From: Beijerinckiaceae bacterium
GTDB lineage: Bacteria > Pseudomonadota > Alphaproteobacteria > Rhizobiales > Beijerinckiaceae
Direction: 5' to 3'
NCBI GenBank assembly: GCA_947370975.1
Contig: CANBNG010000016.1
Span: forward strand, 1 to 64,000
DNA: 64,000 nt
The position numbers and the translations under genes are program-made. Position 1 is the first letter of the stretch. Every line of letters starts with the position of its first letter. Positions 9,184 through 17,654 of the stretch are shown here, piece by piece. Under the pieces are notes generated by a model. The model was not told where the DNA came from. It made no database searches and saw only the letters and a list, made by a program, of their open reading frames with translations.

Positions 9184-9443
9184 TTGCCCCCTTCGACCCA
9201 ATAGGCCACCAGCAATAACGTATCTATAAATAAGGCATTATTTTCAATAGTAGGTACAATCATATCTATGTGATTTTTGATGCTGGCAAGACCTGCTTCT
9301 ATGTAGCATTTTGCGTTTACAATCTTCGTTCAGCCTTCAGCTCTCGATTATAATTTGCTGCGCCGCCGTTGAACGAATCCTGCTGCAGCTGTAGAGAGAT
9401 CAGTGCCTTGTAATATAGCTGCACAAGCGGGATTGGCGACAGA

Positions 9444-12400
9444 ATGATTTTCTTCAAGGTTGTCAGTTTCGCCGTTCGCAACAGGCTCCTTGTGCTGGCT
9501 GCAGCTCTGGGTCTGGTCATCGCCGGCAATCTGCTATTGCCCAAAATCCCGGTTGATGTCTTTCCCGATCTGAATCGGCCGACAGTTACGGTGATGACGG
9601 AGACCGATGGTCTCGCGCCCGAGGAGATCGAACGCAACGTTACCTTGCCAATTGAAAACGCTCTGCGCGGCGCGCCCGGCGTGCAGCGCATTCGCTCGAC
9701 GTCCAGCGTCACCTATTCGATCATCTATGTCGAGTTTGACTGGAACGTCGATATCTACCGCGCGCGGCAGACCGTATCCGAGCGCTTGTCCATCGCGACG
9801 CAAAGCATTCCTCCCACCGCGCGCCCTTCGCTCGGCGCGATATCGGCAATCCTGGGAGAAGTGGCGATCATCGGCATTGGCGGGCCAAACGCCTCGTCGA
9901 TGGCGGCGCGTGATTTTGCCGACTGGGTGGTGCGGCCCCGTGTCCTCAGCGTTCCCGGCATCAGCCAGGTGACAGTTCTCGGCGGCGAAGCGCGAGAGTT
10001 CCGCGTCATGCCAGATCTCGCGGCGATGAAGCGGCTTGGCATAACGCTTGATAATCTCCATCAGTCGCTTGTCCGTTTTGGCGCCAACACCGGCGGTGGA
10101 TTTGTCGAGCAGCAGGGGAGCGAACTCCTCATCCGCAACATCGCCTCTTCCGCCAGCCCCGAGGTCATCCGTCATCTCATTGTCGGCTACACGGAGCAAA
10201 AGCCGGTTGAGCTGGACCACATTGCCGATGTTGAATTCGGCGCGCGTCCAAAACGTGGCGATGCGTCGGTCATGGGCACCCCCGGCGTTCTTGTCGCCAT
10301 TCTGAAGGCGCCACACGGCGACACAATTCCGCTGACGCGCGAAATCGAGCAGGTCGTTTCCGATCTGTCGGTGCAAGCGCCACCCGGCATGAACGTGCAG
10401 CTCGTTTATCGCCAGGCCGACTTCACCGACATGGCGATCTCGAATGTCATGCGCACGCTGATCGAGGCCGGTGTCGTCGTCAGCATGGTGCTGCTGCTTA
10501 TCCTGATGAATGCGCGGATCACCGTCATCACGCTTGTCGCAATCCCCATCTCGATGTTCGTCACGGCGATGGTCTTTTATGCAGCCGGAATGACCATCAA
10601 TACGATGACGCTGGGCGGCCTCGCCATCGCGATTGGCGAACTGGTCGACGATGCCATTGTCGATGTCGAGAATATCTATCGACGCCTTCGGATCAACAAG
10701 GCGCAGGGCGAGCCATTGTCACTGCAATCGGTGATCGTGCTCGCCTCGCAGGAGGTGCGCTCCAGCATCGTCCTGGCGACAGCGATCATTATTCTGGTCT
10801 TCCTGCCGCTGCTGGCGCTGGGTGGAATCGAGGGGCGTCTGATGACGCCGCTGATCATTGCCTATATCGTTTCAATTCTGGCGAGCCTCGTCACCGCCAT
10901 CACGGTAACGCCTGTCCTGAGCTATTATCTGCTGCCCGGCGCCATTCATCTGCATCGCGAAGAAGGCCTCGTCGCGCGCAAGATCAAGGGAGCCTATGAG
11001 GCCGGAATTCGGAAAGTCTTGCGCAGGCCGGGGCCTTTTCTGGCTGCTGTCACGGTCGCATTCACTTTTGCCGTCGTCTCGATTCAATACTTGCCCCGGT
11101 CTTTCCTTGGCTTGCTGAACGAGGGAACCTATCTCGTCAGCGTGGTCGTCGAGCCCGGCACGTCGCTGCGGGAATCAAACCGGATCGGCGGGATTGCCGA
11201 ACGGCTCGCAATGGAAGTGCCTGAAGTCAGAAGTGTGGCACGGCGCACGGGCCGTGCCGAACAGGACGAGCATGCAGAGGGCGTCCATAATTCGGAACTT
11301 ATCGTCAGGCTCAAAAAGTCCGATCGTTCGCAGGCTGAAATAGTCGCCGACCTGAGGAAGAAACTCTCCGTTGTTCCGGCCTCGATCGGCATGGGACAGC
11401 CGATCAGCCACCGACTTGAACATGCGCTCTCTGGCGTACAGGCGCAGATCGTCGTCAAATTGTTTGGCGAGGATCTCGACACGCTTGGGACACTGGCCGA
11501 ACAATTCCGCAAAGGAGCGGCCGCTGTTCCAGGCATTGCCGACCTGTCCATCGAAAAACAGGGACGTGTGTCGCAGATACAGGTAAGAATCGACTATTCG
11601 CGAGCTGCGCTCTATGGCGTTCGGCCTTCCGAAGTCACCGATGCGCTTGAGCGGCTCTCGATCGGCCAAAAGGTGTCGAAGCTTTACACGGGCGACCGCT
11701 GGTTCGATCTCGTCATCAGGTTGCGGGATGAAGACCGCACGATGGAGGGCCTCTCGCGCCTGCTCATCGACACACCGAAGGGCCCCGTCGCGCTCACCAA
11801 CTTTGCCTCTGTCGATCTTGTGGATGGTCCCAACCAGATCTCGCATGAGAACGGGCGTCGCCGCCTCATTATCTCGGCCAACAGCGATGGCTCGGACATG
11901 GCGGGCATTATCCGTCAATTGCGCGAGGTCATCGCCACACAGAAGCTTCCGCCGGGCTATTTCTTCGTTCTTGAGGGAACATTCAAGGCGCAGGAAGAAG
12001 CGGCCTACATGCTGGCGATCCTGTCCACCATGTCGCTTGCGCTTATCTTTGTTCTCCTGAACCAGCGCTACAATTCTTCGATCATTGCGCTGATCATCAT
12101 GGCCAACGTTCCCTTGTCGCTGATTGGCAGTGTTGCGGCCTTGTGGATTTTCGGTCTCCCACTTTCGGTCTCGACCATGGTGGGGTTCGTCACGCTCACC
12201 GGCATCAGTTCGCGAAACGGAATTCTCAAGGTCAGCACCTACATCACGATGATCGCGCGCGGTGCGCCCTTCAATGACGCGACAATCATCAAGGGGAGCC
12301 TCGATCGCGTTGCGCCTGTCGTCATGACCGCGCTTTCTGCAGGTTGCGCGCTTATTCCGCTCATGTTCGGCGTCGGCGAACCCGGCAAGGAAATCCTCTC

Positions 12401-12569
12401 ACCGGTGGCTATTACCATCGTCGGCGGATTGGTGAGCGCAACACTCCTGGATGCGCTCCTGACGCCCGTTCTCTTCAAGGCATTCGGACCGTCGGCAATC
12501 CGAAATCTCATTCGTAATGACCAGCTCGTGAGTGCCGGTGAGCTGGAAGCAAAGGAGACAATCATATGA
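9444..12569 (+). CDS. RND efflux permease, heavy-metal (HME, CusA/CzcA-like) type
   Basis: This 1041-residue proton-driven inner-membrane pump shows the RND plan: a first helix, a large periplasmic loop, helices 2-6, a second loop and helices 8-12. The helix-4 motif GELVDDAIVDVENI (about residues 399-412) carries the proton-relay acidic residues and resembles heavy-metal members more than drug pumps. No adaptor gene is adjacent. The closest candidate adaptor is at 23612, inside the same gene neighbourhood, so the tripartite complex appears scattered across several transcription units. The next gene overlaps its stop (ATGA). Substrate is unproven; metal export is the family expectation, supported by nearby His-rich proteins. 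Confidence 0.92.
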   Translation: MIFFKVVSFAVRNRLLVLAAALGLVIAGNLLLPKIPVDVFPDLNRPTVTVMTETDGLAPEEIERNVTLPIENALRGAPGVQRIRSTSSVTYSIIYVEFDWNVDIYRARQTVSERLSIATQSIPPTARPSLGAISAILGEVAIIGIGGPNASSMAARDFADWVVRPRVLSVPGISQVTVLGGEAREFRVMPDLAAMKRLGITLDNLHQSLVRFGANTGGGFVEQQGSELLIRNIASSASPEVIRHLIVGYTEQKPVELDHIADVEFGARPKRGDASVMGTPGVLVAILKAPHGDTIPLTREIEQVVSDLSVQAPPGMNVQLVYRQADFTDMAISNVMRTLIEAGVVVSMVLLLILMNARITVITLVAIPISMFVTAMVFYAAGMTINTMTLGGLAIAIGELVDDAIVDVENIYRRLRINKAQGEPLSLQSVIVLASQEVRSSIVLATAIIILVFLPLLALGGIEGRLMTPLIIAYIVSILASLVTAITVTPVLSYYLLPGAIHLHREEGLVARKIKGAYEAGIRKVLRRPGPFLAAVTVAFTFAVVSIQYLPRSFLGLLNEGTYLVSVVVEPGTSLRESNRIGGIAERLAMEVPEVRSVARRTGRAEQDEHAEGVHNSELIVRLKKSDRSQAEIVADLRKKLSVVPASIGMGQPISHRLEHALSGVQAQIVVKLFGEDLDTLGTLAEQFRKGAAAVPGIADLSIEKQGRVSQIQVRIDYSRAALYGVRPSEVTDALERLSIGQKVSKLYTGDRWFDLVIRLRDEDRTMEGLSRLLIDTPKGPVALTNFASVDLVDGPNQISHENGRRRLIISANSDGSDMAGIIRQLREVIATQKLPPGYFFVLEGTFKAQEEAAYMLAILSTMSLALIFVLLNQRYNSSIIALIIMANVPLSLIGSVAALWIFGLPLSVSTMVGFVTLTGISSRNGILKVSTYITMIARGAPFNDATIIKGSLDRVAPVVMTALSAGCALIPLMFGVGEPGKEILSPVAITIVGGLVSATLLDALLTPVLFKAFGPSAIRNLIRNDQLVSAGELEAKETII

Positions 12570-12964
12570 AAAGATTTCTGCTGACGGCAGCAATGGCTCT
12601 CGCGCTGGCAAGCAGCGTCGCGGTCTTCGCGCAGCCCGCTCGCGCGCAACATGCGGCGCATGAAGCAGGGCCGCACGGCGGCCAGATCGGCGAGGCGGAT
12701 CCATTTCATGTCGAGATGGTGGCCAAGCAATCCAAGATAGATATTTATCTTTACGATGAGAATATGAAGGCGCTCCGCCTTGACCAGTTTGAGGTCTCTG
12801 CCACAATACAAGCGGGTAAGCAGCGCGATAAATTTGATTTCGTTGCGGCTGGTGGAAATCAAATGAAGGGCGAATCTGCTTTGTTGGCAGAGCCGGGCGC
12901 CAAGATCATCATGCTCTTGAAGCCGAAGGGTAAGCCACAAGTCCAAGTTCGTTTCGGCGTTTAA
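12566..12964 (+). CDS. Small periplasmic protein with His motif, related to heavy-metal adaptor domain
   Basis: This 132-residue protein has a clear signal peptide (residues 1-27, ending ARAQ). The mature N-terminus has histidines at about 29, 32 and 37 in HAAHEAGPHGGQ, followed by a beta-rich domain. HGGQIGEADPFHVEMV resembles the N-terminal metal-associated domain of heavy-metal RND adaptors. Its ATG overlaps the RND stop, so it is co-translated with the pump. I infer a periplasmic metal chaperone or an adaptor accessory; no specific metal can be assigned. Confidence 0.75.
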   Translation: MKRFLLTAAMALALASSVAVFAQPARAQHAAHEAGPHGGQIGEADPFHVEMVAKQSKIDIYLYDENMKALRLDQFEVSATIQAGKQRDKFDFVAAGGNQMKGESALLAEPGAKIIMLLKPKGKPQVQVRFGV

Positions 12965-12993
12965 GACACAAGAATTCCAGAAGGGCTGATCAG

Positions 12994-13338
12994 ATGATGA
13001 AGAAATACATGGCTGCGGGTGCTGTCGCGATCATGCTGCAGGGCATTGCTCCTGCGCAGGCTCAACAGGTCACGTCCAAGGGCCCGACCACTGGCGACAT
13101 CGTCAGCTATATGGTGCTCGGCGCGGCTGCGGCTGCGACGGTCTGGTATCTTTGGCCGGTTGCTGCAACTGCGGAAGTTGCGGCCGGTGGCGCGGGTGCT
13201 GCTGGCGTGGCTGGCGGCGCTGTTGCGGCGCCGCTCGTTGGAGAGGCCGCCATGGCTGGCGGCGCAGGTGCTGCTGCCGCCCCGATGGTTGGCGCCGGCG
13301 CTGGCGCTGGCTTGGTTGCGGCCAGCGTCGTTCCCTGA
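12994..13338 (+). CDS. Small Gly/Ala-rich membrane protein, function unknown
   Basis: The 114-residue protein has a signal peptide ending PAQAQQ, one hydrophobic segment (IVSYMVLGAAAAATVWYLWP) and a low-complexity Gly/Ala tail of about 60 residues that could insert as packed helices. It resembles the 126-codon frame at 16694-17026 in plan: signal, short linker, glycine-rich helices and an aromatic WYLW/YYWY motif. It lies 29 bases after the previous gene on the same strand. I do not recognise a family. Confidence 0.6.
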   Translation: MMKKYMAAGAVAIMLQGIAPAQAQQVTSKGPTTGDIVSYMVLGAAAAATVWYLWPVAATAEVAAGGAGAAGVAGGAVAAPLVGEAAMAGGAGAAAAPMVGAGAGAGLVAASVVP

Positions 13339-13366
13339 TGAATGGATGCGCTCCGGCGCATTGAGA

Positions 13367-14977
13367 TCAACGCGGCCGCACGCTCAGTGCGGCCGCAGTC
13401 GTATCGACGATATCCTGATGCGCGACGCGCAGGGCTTCGGCCTGGGCCTTCGAAATACCTGCCGATATTTCGGCTTCGAAGGGGGCCCGATTGACAGCCT
13501 CATCCAGGCTCGTCAGGACGAAGTCCGTCGCATAAATGGCGAGTTTCACGCCTAACGCGGTCACGAGCGGCGAGACAAGCAGCGCGCGGGGCAAGCCCAG
13601 GCGAACGGCCGCCAGTGTGACGCCTGTCGCAGAGCCCACCATGCCGATGGTCACTGTCATCAGCGGGCGCGCAAGCCGGGCAATGGCGATCTCGGGCACA
13701 TGCGAATCTTTCATGATCTGCCGCGTGGAGTCCTGAACGCGCATGCGCGCGGCGCGGAGCCCCTCTGACGCTTCGTGGCAGGCAGGCATTGCAACACCGC
13801 CGTCCGTCCAGGTCGGGTCAACCACCCAATGCCCATCGACCAACCGCTGCACAGGCGCCTTGGCAATATCTTCCAGCATATCCTCTATGGATTGGCAGGT
13901 GCCGCGCATTTCGCGCTCTGCTGCAGCGAGTCCTTGCTCCAATCCTTTTTGCAGCTGCGCTTCAAACTGCGCATCGGAGAAAAGGGTTTCCTTGTACTGC
14001 TGTGCGATCTTCTGCCGGATCGCCGCCTCGCCCCGGGCGACGGCAGTGTCACCTGTTTCGCCCCCGCCGGCCGCAGCCAAAAGGCCATCGCTCAACAGCC
14101 AGTAACTGGTTCCCCAGTCGAAGGTCCAGTCGCCGTAAGCAACAATGCGGCTTCGGGCTGCATCTGCGATTTTATCAAGGCGAGGCGAGAATTCGGATTT
14201 GAAGGAGGCAGCCGCGCGGACGGGGCCTTGTGCGAAGAAATTGCGCGATTCGATGTCGAGCGCATTGGCGGCGGAGGCCGGAATGCTCGTCCGGTAACTG
14301 GCTTGATCCTGCCCCGTCCAGGACAGTTCGATTGAACTTGACCAAGGCAGACGGGAGGCTTGCAAGCCCATGCGCGCCAGATGCTCGAACCCGGGCATTG
14401 CTGACAACAGCATCCACCCACAAAGACCCGCAACAAGCGTCAGCGCAGCACCCAATGCCATCTGAGGTCGCAGGTGTGCGCGGATGCCATATTTCAGGCG
14501 TGCGAAAAACGAGACGATTGCACTGGAGAAACGTCCGGCTTGCGGGTCTCGCGATGGCCCGCCGGTAACTGGCGGATTTGCGGTCAATTGGGGGGCAGGG
14601 TTGCGCGCCCGCGCCAGCATCGCTTCACGCAGCAGAAAGAAGTCGCGATTGTCGAAGATGCTCATCAGCATGGCATTATGCGCGAATGCCGCCCTGATCG
14701 ATGGCGTATTCAGTTGCCCGCTGCCTGGATAGACGAAGCGGATGAAATAGATGGGCAGGAGCTTTTTGAAAAAACCTAATTGCCGCACAAATTCGATCGC
14801 CGTGACCGACTTTGCGGAAATGATCTGCGTCCCATAATCGTTGCCGATGTGGAGAAGCCCGGCGAGAAAAGCTGTCAGAGTGTCGCGGTAGAGCGTCACG
14901 GTTTCGCCATCGTAGACGAGCTTGCCCCCAAGGCCGCGGGCCTCGAACACGGGAGACTGGTTTGCGTCCGACGGCAT
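13367..14977 (-). CDS. Membrane protein with N-terminal bacterial PH-like (DUF4429-like) domain
   Basis: The product has 536 residues. Residues about 10-125 match the pattern of bacterial PH-like/DUF4429 domains: GLGGKLVYDGETVTLYR, then SVTAIEF, then YFIRFVYPGSG. A helix near 180-200 (MALGAALTLVAGLCGWMLLS), a large probably periplasmic region, and two or three hydrophobic helices near 430-490 follow. Function is unknown. ATG 14977 overlaps the stop of the DUF6524-like gene (TGATG), so the two are coupled. A PH-like domain at a membrane could bind lipid or a partner; this is inference. Confidence 0.7.
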   Translation of the reverse strand: MPSDANQSPVFEARGLGGKLVYDGETVTLYRDTLTAFLAGLLHIGNDYGTQIISAKSVTAIEFVRQLGFFKKLLPIYFIRFVYPGSGQLNTPSIRAAFAHNAMLMSIFDNRDFFLLREAMLARARNPAPQLTANPPVTGGPSRDPQAGRFSSAIVSFFARLKYGIRAHLRPQMALGAALTLVAGLCGWMLLSAMPGFEHLARMGLQASRLPWSSSIELSWTGQDQASYRTSIPASAANALDIESRNFFAQGPVRAAASFKSEFSPRLDKIADAARSRIVAYGDWTFDWGTSYWLLSDGLLAAAGGGETGDTAVARGEAAIRQKIAQQYKETLFSDAQFEAQLQKGLEQGLAAAEREMRGTCQSIEDMLEDIAKAPVQRLVDGHWVVDPTWTDGGVAMPACHEASEGLRAARMRVQDSTRQIMKDSHVPEIAIARLARPLMTVTIGMVGSATGVTLAAVRLGLPRALLVSPLVTALGVKLAIYATDFVLTSLDEAVNRAPFEAEISAGISKAQAEALRVAHQDIVDTTAAALSVRPR

Positions 14978-15393
14978 CAATTAAGTCTCCGCACCGATTT
15001 CTGACCGATGAGACTGCTGCGCAGTTTCGACCATGTCAGGCAGATGGCAAGCGCCGAGGCGAGCGTGACGAGCTGAATATAACGAAGAAAATTGAGCAAA
15101 GTCTCGGATGAATGCTCGATGTCCATCAAACCGTAAAAAAGGAGGACCACAGCGACGATGGCTGTATAGAGACCGCTTGCTCCCACCGCCGCGCGCGCGA
15201 TCGACAGGATGGTTATGTAAGTCCAGAACAGCGCGACGAAGATGAGCGCCTTGATGGCCAGATAGTCATCGCCGCTGTTTTGTAACCAATAATAATAAGA
15301 ATAGCCGGATGGGTTATAAGTTGCGAAAACAACGAAGGCGCACAGAAGCCATCGTAACAAAAAATAGCGCGCGATGAATTGGTGAGCCATCAT
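14977..15393 (-). CDS. DUF6524-like four-helix membrane protein
   Basis: The 138-residue protein has four predicted transmembrane segments and the motif ATYNPSGYSYYYWL near residue 24. That motif is shared with the protein at 16195 and marks the DUF6524 family as I remember it. Function is unknown. It is coupled by a TGATG overlap to the PH-like membrane protein. It diverges from the MlaA homologue, so an MlaA gene sits between two DUF6524-like paralogues on opposite strands. Confidence 0.75.
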   Translation of the reverse strand: MMAHQFIARYFLLRWLLCAFVVFATYNPSGYSYYYWLQNSGDDYLAIKALIFVALFWTYITILSIARAAVGASGLYTAIVAVVLLFYGLMDIEHSSETLLNFLRYIQLVTLASALAICLTWSKLRSSLIGQKSVRRLN

Positions 15394-15477
15394 CCCGCGA
15401 CCTATAGCTGAAGGACCCTTTAGGGTCTATACTCAACGAGAATCCAGGGATTTGGTGCGGGGTCGAGCTTGCTTTTA

Positions 15478-16188
15478 ATGCAAATGAGAGACTCGCTGCA
15501 GCGCTCGCCGGCACGGCGTCTGGCGGCCGCAGCCTGCGTTGCGGCGATGCTTCTTTCATCGCCCGTTTTTGCGCAGGCCCCCGAAAGCGCGTGGACGGGC
15601 ACCGATCTCTTCGAACCCGTCAACCGTGTCTTCGGCAGCATGAACGCGACACTTGTGACGGGAATCCTTGATCCAGTCGGACAGGCATATGTCGATAATG
15701 TTCCAGTGAATGCACGCCTCGGCGTGGCCAATGTGTTCGCCAATCTGCGCGAGCCGGTCACAATTCTGAGCGATGCGCTGCTGCTGGATGGGGCCGGCGT
15801 CTTGAATGCCGCCGCCCGGTTTTCGCTGAACTCCACCGCGGGCATTCTGGGCTATTACGATGTTGCCACACCTGCTGGCTTCCCGTTCCAGCCGCGTCGC
15901 CTAGACGAGGTGTTCTGTCGGGCAAACCTCCCCGAGGGACCATATTTCGTATTGCCCTTCTTTGGCGCTGCGAACCTTCGCGATTCTGCCGCCATTCTTG
16001 CAACAAACTTCCTGCAATATTCGGTTGCAGGCGTTGCCTACCTCCCCTATCGCGTTCTCGAAATCGTCGCCATCCGCACGCCACGGGCCGCGCAGCCCGC
16101 AGCTCAGACCGTGGATTACGAGACGCTCCGCGATTCCTACATCGCCCAGCGTCGAGCGGCTTGCGAGAGTCAGCGCAACAGGTTGTGA
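15478..16188 (+). CDS. mlaA: MlaA/VacJ-family phospholipid transport protein lacking a lipobox
   Basis: About 236 residues. MlaA removes mislocalised phospholipid from the outer leaflet of the outer membrane. The family signature FEPVNRVFGSMN and the repeated hydrophobic/aromatic core (NVFANLREPVTILSD, GPYFVLPFFG) are present. Canonical MlaA is a lipoprotein; here the signal ends SSPVFAQA with no cysteine at the cleavage site, and the only N-terminal Cys is buried in the hydrophobic core, so a soluble or differently anchored form is expected. Start ATG 15478 is chosen over an upstream TTG; ATG 15484 is possible. It belongs with the MlaFE-like transporter at 27202. Confidence 0.88.
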   Translation: MQMRDSLQRSPARRLAAAACVAAMLLSSPVFAQAPESAWTGTDLFEPVNRVFGSMNATLVTGILDPVGQAYVDNVPVNARLGVANVFANLREPVTILSDALLLDGAGVLNAAARFSLNSTAGILGYYDVATPAGFPFQPRRLDEVFCRANLPEGPYFVLPFFGAANLRDSAAILATNFLQYSVAGVAYLPYRVLEIVAIRTPRAAQPAAQTVDYETLRDSYIAQRRAACESQRNRL

Positions 16189-16194
16189 GCGGCG

Positions 16195-16617
16195 ATGTCC
16201 GATCAGATTACATTGGCAGGGGTAGCAGCGCGTTGGGCGGGCGCTTTTTTCCTGCTGGCCGCACTTTATAATCCGAGCGGCTATTCCTATTTTCACTGGG
16301 TCGCCACGACAGATCTCCGCTATTGGAGCTTCAAAATCGTTGCGGGCATCGTGCTCGCTGTTTTCTTCGGACTTTACGTTAACGCCAGCCGACGCGCGCT
16401 GCGGCTCCCGGGACTGATCTTGATTTCCATCGCATCGGCGCTGGCGACATCCATCTTTTTCCCCAGAACCATCGATATCGACACGCCTGCGCCACAGCTC
16501 ATCGTCTTTCTGCAAATCATCATCGCCAACATTCTCGCGGTCGGCGTGTCCTGGTCCTATGTGCGGCAGATGCTCTCGGGCCAGATGGACGTGAACAATA
16601 TCAACGGCGGCTTGTAG
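16195..16617 (+). CDS. DUF6524-like four-helix membrane protein, paralogue
   Basis: The 140-residue protein has four hydrophobic segments and LYNPSGYSYFHWV near residue 22, the same motif as the 15393-14977 protein. It follows MlaA by six bases and should be co-transcribed with it. Function is unknown; an MlaA-associated inner-membrane role is inferred from position. The gene ends just before a strong bidirectional hairpin. Confidence 0.78.
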   Translation: MSDQITLAGVAARWAGAFFLLAALYNPSGYSYFHWVATTDLRYWSFKIVAGIVLAVFFGLYVNASRRALRLPGLILISIASALATSIFFPRTIDIDTPAPQLIVFLQIIIANILAVGVSWSYVRQMLSGQMDVNNINGGL

Positions 16618-16630
16618 GACAGGCCTATCG

Positions 16631-16679
16631 GGCACGAAAAAAGCCCGGCTCCAGAGGATGCCGGGCTTTTGCTCGTGCC
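16631..16679. terminator. Bidirectional rho-independent terminator
   Basis: AAAAGCCCGGC (16639-16649) pairs with GCCGGGCTTTT (16660-16670) around a 10-base loop, and outer arms GGCACG (16631) and CGTGCC (16674) extend the stem. A-rich and T-rich flanks make it work in both directions. It separates the convergent MlaA-DUF6524 unit from the 16694-18971 minus operon. Confidence 0.9.
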
Positions 16680-16693
16680 GCGATATGCGGATG

Positions 16694-17026
16694 TTACATA
16701 TTGGCCAGGACAACCGTCGCGATGCCATCGGTGGCCGAGGTCTGCTTCATCATCGGCGGCACTTCGTTTGTGTACCAATAATAGCCGAGCGTGCCGCCAC
16801 CGATCATGCCGATCGCGGTCTTCATCATGATGCCGGGCAAAAGAGCGTCGACAACGATCGCGCCCACGATGGCGCCGCCAGCCACAGCGAGGATCTGTCG
16901 GCCGGTCCATTCGTTGGATTGCGCCGCCTTGATTTCGACAGTCGGGGCGGGCTTGCTTTGAGCCATTGCCTGAACGGGGGCAAGAAGGCAGGCAGCGGCG
17001 GCGCAGGCAAAAATCATCTTTTTCAT
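16694..17026 (-). CDS. Small glycine-rich membrane protein, function unknown
   Basis: The 110-residue protein has a signal peptide (MKKMIFACAAAACLLAPVQA), a short charged linker, then a glycine-rich hydrophobic pair of helices (AVAGGAIVGAIVVDAL and IGMIGGGTLGYYWY). GxxxG-like spacing suggests helix packing or oligomerisation. Start ATG 17026 is preferred over an upstream GTG-type extension because it gives a clean signal. It is the last gene of a minus-strand operon ending at a strong terminator. Its plan resembles the protein at 12994. Confidence 0.65.
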   Translation of the reverse strand: MKKMIFACAAAACLLAPVQAMAQSKPAPTVEIKAAQSNEWTGRQILAVAGGAIVGAIVVDALLPGIMMKTAIGMIGGGTLGYYWYTNEVPPMMKQTSATDGIATVVLANM

Positions 17027-17039
17027 GTCAGGTCTCCGG

Positions 17040-17654
17040 TTATTTATTCTTTGAACCAGCTGCGTGACTCGCATTTTCGCGAGCCTCGTTCATACGACGC
17101 ATGATCAGGATCGTATCTGGCGTATAGCTGATCTCGGCGGGCATGGTCGCAAAGGTAAAGCCCGGCAGCGGCAGTACGCTGATGTCGAACTCGCCAATGC
17201 GGTATTGGCCCATTTCCGAAACAGACAGAAGGAAGCGCAGGATGCGCGCTTCGATCTTGCCTTCAATCCAGGTCGGATCCGATTCCTCGAACGCGAGGAT
17301 CTCCTCTTCGAGCGCTTCGCGATCGTTCTCGCTCAGTTGCCTGGCTTGTTCGTAGGCGAACTTGATTTCGGGGATCAGACCAGCCGTTGTCTCGGCCTTC
17401 TTGAGCTCGTATCCCGAGGTCTCAAGCAGCTCGAAAAACTTCTCGCGATGCCACGCGGTGCTGCCATAGAAAACAAGATCGATCGTCTTGTTGATGAGCG
17501 CGCTCGGCCCTTCGACTACCTTGTAGACAGTTTGCCGAAACCAATAGCTTGCTCTCGATTCTTCAGCCTGGGCTGGCACAGCCAAAAAGCATAGCAGCAT
17601 GGCGGCGATGCCGTGCCATGCGCGGCGCTTTCCTGATTTTGAGGTGAGCCGCAT
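17040..17654 (-). CDS. Exported protein of unknown function
   Basis: About 204 residues, with a signal-like segment (HGIAAMLLCFLAVPAQAEE) after a basic start. The mature part is largely helical with an acidic stretch (REALEEEILAFEESDP), then a hydrophobic strand-like segment (FDISVLPLPGFTFATMP). No family is recognised. ATG 17654 overlaps the stop of the preceding binding-protein gene (TGATG), so the two products are probably made in fixed ratio. Confidence 0.7.
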   Translation of the reverse strand: MRLTSKSGKRRAWHGIAAMLLCFLAVPAQAEESRASYWFRQTVYKVVEGPSALINKTIDLVFYGSTAWHREKFFELLETSGYELKKAETTAGLIPEIKFAYEQARQLSENDREALEEEILAFEESDPTWIEGKIEARILRFLLSVSEMGQYRIGEFDISVLPLPGFTFATMPAEISYTPDTILIMRRMNEARENASHAAGSKNK

